DNA of 64,000 bases from Bradyrhizobium quebecense (GTDB lineage: Bacteria; Pseudomonadota; Alphaproteobacteria; Rhizobiales; Xanthobacteraceae): positions 7,316,001-7,380,000 of the forward strand of contig NZ_CP088022.1 of assembly GCF_013373795.3 (NCBI RefSeq). Reading direction: 5' to 3'. The notes below the pieces were generated by a model. The model made no database searches and was not told where the DNA came from. It saw nothing but the letters and a program-made list of their open reading frames with translations. Positions 57,727-64,000 of this stretch are shown one piece after another (the stretch's first letter is position 1; the number at the start of each line of letters is the position of its first letter). Made by a program: the position numbers and the translations under genes.

Positions 57727-59123
57727 TGCTCTCGGTCTTCGACATATTCAAGATCGGCATCGGCCCTTCGAGTTCGCATACGGTGGGGCCGATGCGCGCG
57801 GCCGGGCAATTCGTCCGCGCGCTCGAGCGCGATGGCCTTCTTTCGAGCACGGCGCAGGTCCGCGCCGACCTCTATGGCTCGCTGGGCGCGACCGGGCGAG
57901 GGCATGCGACCGATCTCGGCGTGATCCTCGGCCTGCTCGGCGAAAAGCCCGATACGGTCGATCCGGCCCAGGTGGCGCCGCAGCTTGCGGAGATCCGGCG
58001 CTCCGGCGAGTTGCGGCTGCTCAATGTTCACCCGGTCCCGTTCCGGCGCGGGCGCGATATCATCTTCCAGCCCGACAGCGCGTTGCCGGAACACCCCAAC
58101 GGGATTCGTCTTGTGGCGTTCACGGCCGATGGCAGTCTGCTGGCGGAACGCTATTACTTCTCGATCGGCGGCGGGTTCGTGATCGAACGTGGCTTGGGCG
58201 ACGTGGCTGGCGGCGCAGGCGGCGAGCTCCCGGTTTGGCCGTATCCGTTCGGAACCGGCGCCGAGCTGGTCGCACGCGCGCAGTCGAGCGGGCGCTCGAT
58301 CGCCGACATGGTGCTGGGCAATGAGTGCGTGCATCGCACCGACGCTGACGTCCGTGCCGGCCTCCTGAAGATCTGGGAGACGATGAAGCAATGCGTCGAC
58401 CGCGGCTTCGGGATCGGCAATGCGGGCGCGGCTGAACCGCTGCCTGGGCCGCTGAACATTCGCCGTCGCGCGCCGGCTCTCTATCGCGAACTGTCGGCCC
58501 GCAACAGCGACACCGAGAGCGTCGACCCGCTGGCTGCGATGGATTGGGTCAACGCCTTCGCGATGGCGGTAAACGAGGAGAATGCCGCGCGCGGACGGAT
58601 CGTGACCGCGCCGACCAACGGCGCCGCCGGCGTGATCCCGGCGGTGCTGCACTACTACGTCAAGTTCTGTCCGGGCGCGACCGATGACGGCGTCGTTACC
58701 TTCCTGCTCACCGCGGCCGCAATCGGCATGCTCTACAAGGCGAATGCCTCGATCTCCGGCGCGGAAGTCGGGTGTCAGGGCGAGGTCGGCGTCGCTTGCT
58801 CGATGGCCGCAGGCGGCCTGACGGCCGTGCTCGGCGGTGCGCCGGCCCAGGTCGAGAACGCCGCCGAGATCGGGATGGAGCACAATCTCGGTCTCACTTG
58901 CGATCCGGTTGGGGGCCTCGTGCAAATCCCTTGCATCGAGCGCAATGCGATGGGGGCCGTCAAGGCCATCAACGCCGCCCGACTGGCGCTGCGTGGCGAC
59001 GGCAAGCACTATGTCTCGCTTGATGCCGTCATCAAGACGATGTTGCAGACCGGCGAAGACATGAAGTCCAAATACAAGGAGACGTCGCTGGGCGGGCTCG
59101 CGGTGAATGTTGTGGAGTGCTGA
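57726..59123 (+). CDS. sdaA: L-serine ammonia-lyase (iron-sulfur type)
   Basis: A 465-residue single-chain serine dehydratase giving pyruvate and ammonia. The N-terminal [19 protein letters not shown] and the Fe-S cysteine regions [16 protein letters not shown] and [20 protein letters not shown] are complete. It is translationally coupled to the M20 gene (TGATG at 57724-57728), which is unusual for a housekeeping sdaA and marks it as part of a substrate-specific operon. Confidence 0.96.
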   Translation: MLSVFDIFKIGIGPSSSHTVGPMRAAGQFVRALERDGLLSSTAQVRADLYGSLGATGRGHATDLGVILGLLGEKPDTVDPAQVAPQLAEIRRSGELRLLNVHPVPFRRGRDIIFQPDSALPEHPNGIRLVAFTADGSLLAERYYFSIGGGFVIERGLGDVAGGAGGELPVWPYPFGTGAELVARAQSSGRSIADMVLGNECVHRTDADVRAGLLKIWETMKQCVDRGFGIGNAGAAEPLPGPLNIRRRAPALYRELSARNSDTESVDPLAAMDWVNAFAMAVNEENAARGRIVTAPTNGAAGVIPAVLHYYVKFCPGATDDGVVTFLLTAAAIGMLYKANASISGAEVGCQGEVGVACSMAAGGLTAVLGGAPAQVENAAEIGMEHNLGLTCDPVGGLVQIPCIERNAMGAVKAINAARLALRGDGKHYVSLDAVIKTMLQTGEDMKSKYKETSLGGLAVNVVEC

Positions 59124-59295
59124 CCAGAAGCACGGCGGCGCCGACGAAATACCTCGCGACCGAATTCGGCATCACCGGATGCGGTCCGCGTGCGCGCTGC
59201 CCGTTGCTGGGGATAGGGGTAGCCGGCCGGCTGCCGCCAGCATTGCGAATGATTTCGATTTAAGCAAGACTCCAAGCCTAGGGAGGAATACGACC

Positions 59296-59625
59296 ATGAG
59301 CGCTGGAAGGCGTCTGCGAGACGCCGTGCCGGAATGTCAATTGCCGCCGGATTTCGACCAGCATGTGTATTCGGCGCAGTTGATTGCTGCCATCATCGCC
59401 GAGCTCGGCAGGCAACAGGTTCGATCGTCCGTGGCGCTGGCGGGCACCGGCTTCAAGCCGTTCAAGCTCGAAGAGCTGCAGGCGTTCCTGAAGGACAAGC
59501 TCGGCAAGCACGAGATGGTGCAGGCGCTCGAGATCCGCGCCGAACTGCCGAAGACCGCGGTCGGCAAGCTTTCTAAGAAGGAGCTGTACGACGAGGAAGA
59601 GCGCGCGGCCCGGGCGCAGGCCTGA
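59296..59625 (+). pseudogene. Deletion-fusion relic: regulator-like N-terminus joined to acyl-CoA ligase C-terminus
   Basis: A 109-codon open frame made of two unrelated parts. Residues 1-52 (FDQHVYSAQLIAAIIAELG, then VRSSVALAGTGF) resemble the N-terminus of AraC-type regulators. Residues 56-109 (LEELQAFLKDKLGKHEMVQA, then LPKTAVGKLSKKEL) are the C-terminal cap of AMP-forming acyl-CoA synthetases, including the catalytic Lys of the GKL motif. The simplest explanation is one in-frame deletion that removed the ends of both genes. The product is unlikely to be active. It precedes a wax-ester synthase, where an acyl-CoA ligase would be expected. Confidence 0.75.
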
Positions 59626-59761
59626 GAGCGCCTGCGTGAACCGGATCGGCAGCGGCGGAGAGGTGTCAGGCCCGACCGCAATGCAGTGACCGCGACGCGC
59701 GAGATATCGGCATACGGTCATCAAGACGGCGGTCGCCGCCACAACGTCATGGGAGGGAAGA

Positions 59762-61315
59762 ATGGATCAACTCAGCAGCATGGATGCATCGTTCCTGCAT
59801 CTCGAAACCCCGGAGACGCCGATGCATGTCGGCAGCCTCATGATCTTCGATCTCCCAGAGGGCCATCACGGCGATTACTACGAGGATGTCAAGGAGATGC
59901 TCGGCAAGCGTCTCCATCTCTCGGCATTGCTGAACCGCAAACTGGCGCAGATGCCCTTCCAGCTCGCGGAACCGGTCTGGATCGAGGACGATGATATCGA
60001 ACTCGATTATCATGTGCGGACCGTCACCTTGCGGCGGCCAGGCACCATGGCGCAGCTCGAGCAACTCGTTGCGCGGCTGCACGCTTCGCTGCTCGACCGC
60101 AGCCGTCCGCTGTGGGAGATGTATGTCATCGATGGCCTCGAGAACGGCCAGGTCGCGTTCTACACCAAGGCGCATCACAGCGGCGTCGACGGCAAGGCCG
60201 GTGTCGAACTCGCCAAGGTGCTCTATGATGTCTCGCCCAAGATGCGCGAGGTGCCGCCGCCACGGCGCAAGCACGCCGCCGTGCAATACCAGCTCGGCGT
60301 GACCGAGCTATTGCAGGCGGCGGCCAACAACGCGGCCCAGCAATATCGCAAGCTCGCGGAGCTCCTGCCGACGGCGGCCAAGGCGCTCGGCACGGCCGCG
60401 AGCGTGGTGGCCAGCCAGCGGTCGCAAAAGGGGGAGCGCTCGCTCAGCCTTGGGTTGGCCCCGAAGACGGTGTTCAACGACTCCATCACCAATCAGCGCT
60501 CCTACAGTACGATGTCGTTGCCGCTTGCCGACATCAAGGTCCTGGGCAAGCGTGTCGGCGGCACCGTCAATACCATCGTTATGGCGATGTGCAGCATCGC
60601 GCTGCAACGCTTCCTCGCCGAGCGTGGCCTGCTGCCTAAGGAGGCCCTGATCGCGATGGTGCCGGTTAGCCTGCGTGCCGAAGGCGACAAGGCGATGAAC
60701 AACCAGGTCTCCGCGGTACGCGTCGACCTGGCGACCGATATCGATGATCTGCCGACCCGCTTCAAGGCGATCCACGCATCATCCGAAGCGGCCAAGGCGG
60801 TTGTGCGCGAACTCAAGCCGGTGCTCGGTGTCGATGTGCCGATCACAGGTTCGCCGTGGCTGATGACTGGGCTCGCCTCACTGCTTGGGCGCTCCAACCT
60901 CGCCAGCCGCATGCCGGCAGCGGGCAACGTGCTGATCTCCAATGTACCGGGACCGGGGCAGCATCTCTACATGGCCGGCGCACGGATGGTGCATTACTTC
61001 CCGGTCTCGATTCCCTATCACGGCAGCGCGCTGAACATCACGGTGCACAGCTATGCGGGCCTGCTCGAATTCGGTCTGACCGCATGCCGGCGTGTACTCA
61101 CGCAGGACGAGTCCTACGAGATGATCGAGCATCTCCGGGCGGCCTTGCGCGCGATCGAAGCCCTGCCGCCGGTCGAGGCCGAGATCGTCGAGTTGACAAC
61201 GCAGGCTGCGGCTCAATCGAAGGCGGCATCGGCGGTCGCGGCGTCGGTGACGGTCATCCAGGCAGACGAGGTGCCGCCGGCTGCCGCAAACGACAAGGCG
61301 AGCCGGGCCAGCTAG
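59762..61315 (+). CDS. Wax ester synthase/diacylglycerol acyltransferase (WS/DGAT)
   Basis: A 517-residue acyltransferase. The catalytic HHxxxDG motif is H138-H139-S-G-V-D143-G, preceded by SRPLWEMYVIDGL. Later landmarks are VMAMCSIALQRFL, VPVSLRAEGD, NQVSAVRVDLATD and VLISNVPGPGQHLYMAGA. It uses acyl-CoA to make wax esters or triacylglycerol as storage lipid. The last 50 residues are Ala/Ser-rich and unconserved. Confidence 0.94.
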   Translation: MDQLSSMDASFLHLETPETPMHVGSLMIFDLPEGHHGDYYEDVKEMLGKRLHLSALLNRKLAQMPFQLAEPVWIEDDDIELDYHVRTVTLRRPGTMAQLEQLVARLHASLLDRSRPLWEMYVIDGLENGQVAFYTKAHHSGVDGKAGVELAKVLYDVSPKMREVPPPRRKHAAVQYQLGVTELLQAAANNAAQQYRKLAELLPTAAKALGTAASVVASQRSQKGERSLSLGLAPKTVFNDSITNQRSYSTMSLPLADIKVLGKRVGGTVNTIVMAMCSIALQRFLAERGLLPKEALIAMVPVSLRAEGDKAMNNQVSAVRVDLATDIDDLPTRFKAIHASSEAAKAVVRELKPVLGVDVPITGSPWLMTGLASLLGRSNLASRMPAAGNVLISNVPGPGQHLYMAGARMVHYFPVSIPYHGSALNITVHSYAGLLEFGLTACRRVLTQDESYEMIEHLRAALRAIEALPPVEAEIVELTTQAAAQSKAASAVAASVTVIQADEVPPAAANDKASRAS

Positions 61316-61413
61316 GCGCCCGGGCCCTCGACGCTTCACATCGCCGGAGCGGGGACGCCACCGCGGTCCCCCGCTCGGCGTCGGAATCAAAAGAACATTT
61401 GGAGGACACCAGG

Positions 61414-62847
61414 ATGCACCCACCCGCCGCAAAGGGATCTCTGCCGGTATTGGAAAGCCCGGCGCACAAATCCCTGTTCTCGAAGATCGATTGGCGCCTG
61501 ATCCCGCTTTTGTTGATCGCCTATATGATCGCCTATCTCGACCGCATCAATATCGGCTACGCACAGCTGCAGATGAAGCAGACGCTGCCGTTCGACGATG
61601 CGGTCTACGGTCTCGGCGCAGGCATCTTTTTCGTCGGATATTTTCTGTTCGAGGTGCCGAGCAACCTGCTCCTGGAGCGGATCGGCGCGCGCAAGACCCT
61701 GCTGCGCATCATGGTGCTATGGGGGCTCGCGGCAGCCGCCATGATGTTCGTGTCGACGCCGTTCCAGTTCTATCTCGTCCGGTTCCTGCTCGGTGTATTC
61801 GAGGCCGGCTTCTTTCCCGGCGTGATCCTGTACTTCACCTATTGGTATCCGTCGGCGCGGCGGGGACAGGTGATCGCCACCTTCATGTCGGCGACGACGA
61901 TCGTGTCTGTGATCGCCGGCCCGCTGTGTGGCTCGATCCTGAAATACCTCGACGGTGCCGGCGGCCTTCATGGCTGGCAGTGGCTGTTCCTCGTCCAGGG
62001 CCTGCCGGCGCTGATTCTTGGCATCCTGGTTTACGCCTTGCTCGAGGACAAGCCCGAGCGGGCCGCGTGGCTCTCGAAGGACGAGAAAGCCTTGCTCGAA
62101 GACGCCTTCCGGCGCGATGAGAAAGACATCGCGAGCGAACCCTCGGGAACGTTCGGGCAGATGCTGAAGGACCCCAAGGTCTATGTGCTGTCGTTCGTCT
62201 ATCTGCTCCTGCTCGGCGCGACCTATACGATGGTGTTCTGGATGCCGACCCTGATCCAGAGTTGGGGTGTCAAGGATCTGTTCCTTGTCGGCGTCTATGC
62301 TGCGATCCCGAATGCCGCCGGCGTCATTGGCATGATCCTGATCGGCCGACACTCCGACAAGTGGCACGAGCGTCGCTGGCACTACGCCGCCTGCGTCGCG
62401 ATCGCCGCTTTCGGCCTGTTCAGCACGACGATGCTGCAAGGCAACCTCGTCGGATCAATCCTTGCGCTGTCCTTTGCGGTGATCGGAATTGCGTCGGCGA
62501 CGCCGCTGTTCTTCGCGCTGACCAGCGAATATCTTTCCACCGGCGCCGCCGCCGGAGGGCTTGCGCTGATCAGCAGTCTCGGCAACCTCGGCCCGGCGAT
62601 CAGCCCTTCGATCAATGGACTGATCGTGCGAGGCACCGGCGACAACATCTACAGCATGTACTTCGTGATGGCGCTCTACGTGTTGTCGGGATTGCTGTTG
62701 CTGCTGTCGATGCGGCACTGCTCCCAGTGCGCGGCTCGCGATGGCGTGACGACAATTCGAGCGGCCTGGTTCGTACGGAGCCGGGTCGCTCGACGCTCCG
62801 TCGGAAAGCTGCCGGTGATCAAGCGAATATCGGGACACATGCGATGA
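61414..62847 (+). CDS. MFS transporter (anion:cation symporter type) with unusual C-terminus
   Basis: A 477-residue carrier of the ACS branch: KIDWRLIPLLLIAYMIAYLDR at helix 1, FFVGYFLFEVPSNLLLERIGARKT, GVFEAGFFPGVILYFTYWYP and SDKWHERRWHY are typical. GGAGGA at 61401-61406 serves ATG 61414. After the last helix (LLLLLSMRHC) about 45 residues of Arg-rich, unconserved sequence follow and overlap the adk start by four bases. A lost stop or late frameshift may have extended the gene. The substrate may be a tricarboxylate or aromatic acid. Confidence 0.9.
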   Translation: MHPPAAKGSLPVLESPAHKSLFSKIDWRLIPLLLIAYMIAYLDRINIGYAQLQMKQTLPFDDAVYGLGAGIFFVGYFLFEVPSNLLLERIGARKTLLRIMVLWGLAAAAMMFVSTPFQFYLVRFLLGVFEAGFFPGVILYFTYWYPSARRGQVIATFMSATTIVSVIAGPLCGSILKYLDGAGGLHGWQWLFLVQGLPALILGILVYALLEDKPERAAWLSKDEKALLEDAFRRDEKDIASEPSGTFGQMLKDPKVYVLSFVYLLLLGATYTMVFWMPTLIQSWGVKDLFLVGVYAAIPNAAGVIGMILIGRHSDKWHERRWHYAACVAIAAFGLFSTTMLQGNLVGSILALSFAVIGIASATPLFFALTSEYLSTGAAAGGLALISSLGNLGPAISPSINGLIVRGTGDNIYSMYFVMALYVLSGLLLLLSMRHCSQCAARDGVTTIRAAWFVRSRVARRSVGKLPVIKRISGHMR

Positions 62848-63440
62848 GGATCGTTCTGCTGGGGCCGCCCGGTGCGGGCAAGGGAACGCAGGCGAGGCGC
62901 CTGGTCGAGGAGTACGACATACCGCACCTTTCGACAGGCGACATGCTGCGTGCTGCGGTCGACGCGGACACCGGCATCGGACGGAAGGTCAAGGATATCA
63001 TGGTGAGTGGCGGGCTCGTTCCGGATCAGCTCGTGATCGCCGCGGTGATCGAACGCATCTCGCAAGCGGATGCCGAGCGTGGCTTTGTGCTCGACGGTTT
63101 CCCGCGGACGATGGCACAGGCGGTCAGATTCGACGATCTGCTCGATACCGAAGGTCTTGCGATCGACCACGTCGTTGAGCTCCAGGCCGACGAGACGGCG
63201 TTGCTGGACCGGATCGAGGCGCGGGCCCGCGAGGCGCGAGAGCAGGGCGGCGCGGTGCGCGCCGACGACAATCACAAAACGCTCAAGCTGCGCATCGACG
63301 CCTACAACGAGCAGACCGCGCCGCTGGTCGACTACTATCGATCGCGGAACATCCTCAGAACCGTCGACGGGCTGCAGCCAGTCGAGGCCGTCGCCCTCGA
63401 CGTCGTCAGGGCGATCGGCCAAGATCGTTCGGTGACGTGA
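62844..63440 (+). CDS. adk: Adenylate kinase, short type, probably an accessory copy
   Basis: A 198-residue enzyme that balances ATP + AMP with 2 ADP. The P-loop is GPPGAGKGTQ (residues 7-16), then STGDMLRAA and FVLDGFPRTMAQA. The LID domain is the short form without the zinc cysteines. In alphaproteobacteria the housekeeping adk usually sits in the ribosomal-protein operon beside secY; here it lies among lipid genes, so this is likely a second copy. Recycling AMP from an acyl-CoA ligase is a possible job. Confidence 0.93.
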   Translation: MRIVLLGPPGAGKGTQARRLVEEYDIPHLSTGDMLRAAVDADTGIGRKVKDIMVSGGLVPDQLVIAAVIERISQADAERGFVLDGFPRTMAQAVRFDDLLDTEGLAIDHVVELQADETALLDRIEARAREAREQGGAVRADDNHKTLKLRIDAYNEQTAPLVDYYRSRNILRTVDGLQPVEAVALDVVRAIGQDRSVT

Positions 63441-63757
63441 TGCCGGCCACGCAAAGCCGCGATCCGCAGGCCCGACTGTCGGGCCATGTCGACCGGATCG
63501 AGGTGCTGGAGCCGTTGCGCAGGTCGCTTGGCGAGGTGAAGGAAACGGCCGATCAATTCGAGCAGGCCCAGGCGCTGCTGCGGGCGATCGAACGGTTCTC
63601 CCGCACATATGCTGCCGACCGGAAGTGCGCCGGCACGCCTGCCGGGCTGGCGCAGCGCGACGAACGTCGGCTGGCGCGGGGTCGGCTTGTTGCGCGCGCC
63701 GTTCGTGGATTGCGCAGAACCGTTCTGGCAGCGAAGGGAGGCGCCTCATGTCGGTGA
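63440..63757 (+). CDS. Small protein of unknown function
   Basis: A 105-residue Arg/Ala-rich protein whose ATG overlaps the adk stop (TGATG) and whose end overlaps the following SDR start by ten bases. The middle (VLEPLRRSLGEVKETADQFE) looks like a coiled coil, and the C-terminus is strongly basic. I recognise no family. Tight coupling on both sides supports that it is translated. Confidence 0.6.
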   Translation: MPATQSRDPQARLSGHVDRIEVLEPLRRSLGEVKETADQFEQAQALLRAIERFSRTYAADRKCAGTPAGLAQRDERRLARGRLVARAVRGLRRTVLAAKGGASCR

Positions 63758-64000
63758 GCGGAGATGAAGGCCAATGCGCGCTGGTGACCGGCGCATCGGG
63801 CGGCATTGGGCTCGAGCTCGCGCGCGTGCTCGCGGCCAATCGCTTCAGCCTCGTGCTGCTCGCGCGCAGCCGCGACAAGCTGCAGGAGCTCGCCCGCGAG
63901 CTCAAGGCCGATCATGGCACCAAGGTGACCATCGTTGCCGCCGATCTGAGCGAGCCGGCGGCGCCGCAGGCGGTGTTCGATTCGCTGGAGGACGCCGGCG
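63748..64000 (+). CDS. Short-chain dehydrogenase/reductase (cut by right edge)
   Basis: The N-terminal 84 residues are present. The NAD(P)-binding TGASGGIGLELARVLA glycine motif, the second-strand ending FSLVLLARSRDKL (Arg suggests NADP) and VAADLSEP are typical of SDR oxidoreductases. AAGGGAGG precedes ATG 63748. It may act on acyl chains or ketones in this lipid cluster; the catalytic Ser-Tyr-Lys lies beyond the window. Confidence 0.88.
   Translation, partial: MSVSGDEGQCALVTGASGGIGLELARVLAANRFSLVLLARSRDKLQELARELKADHGTKVTIVAADLSEPAAPQAVFDSLEDAG

Overview
The window looks like a chromosomal segment of a Bradyrhizobium-type alphaproteobacterium (Nitrobacteraceae). The evidence is high GC with strong third-position bias, dispersed palindromic intergenic repeats of the kind common in that genus, a homogentisate cluster, form II CO-dehydrogenase-like genes, a lanthanide-type PQQ alcohol dehydrogenase and a FIST protein/hybrid kinase pair. 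This is an assignment from gene content and style only; no database search was run.

Layout. (1) 1-8614: aromatic amino acid and hydroxyphenylacetate breakdown through homogentisate. It holds a MarR regulator (cut by the left edge), an FAD hydroxylase with a small poly-Gln partner, an MBL-fold protein, hmgA and fahA, then a DUF1272 protein and an Lrp-type regulator divergent from hppD. (2) 8788-13879: a CaiB/BaiF CoA-transferase family protein and a form II CoxM-CoxL-CoxS set, all on the minus strand. (3) 14284-21553: a periplasmic alcohol-oxidation locus. A XoxF-like dehydrogenase with the lanthanide Asp-x-Asp signature is followed by a XoxJ-like binding protein fused to a cytochrome c domain, two LuxR-type response regulators enclosed by inverted copies of a 100-bp repeat, and a hybrid histidine kinase coupled to a FIST (NosP-like) sensor. 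(4) 22017-28760: a chemoreceptor, a DUF3175 protein, an MFS transporter, otsB and otsA. (5) 28931-30153: a twice-frameshifted IS30 transposase.

(6) About 30545-45694: an accessory island next to a tRNA-Ser(GGA) gene. It carries a KAP-type P-loop NTPase, a truncated PD-(D/E)XK-like nuclease, an intact IS21 element inserted in an IS66 remnant, a PAS/GAF protein with a degenerate histidine-kinase core translationally coupled to a CHAT (caspase-like) peptidase, and a convergent operon of a cytoplasmic subtilisin (S8) and a ComEC-like MBL hydrolase. This protease-rich block is the best candidate in the window for a new conflict or defence system.

(7) 45862-51480: an IclR regulator divergent from an enoyl-CoA hydratase, an NDP-forming acyl-CoA synthetase and an SLC13 permease, a small organic-acid uptake and activation operon. 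(8) 51495-54940: two orphan ModA-like binding proteins around a decayed alpha/beta hydrolase, then a GNAT. (9) 55185-59123: DUF3100 membrane protein, M20 amidohydrolase and L-serine dehydratase. (10) 59296-64000: a deletion-fusion relic (regulator N-terminus joined to an acyl-CoA ligase C-terminus), a wax-ester synthase/DGAT, an MFS transporter, a short adenylate kinase, a small unknown protein and an SDR cut by the right edge.
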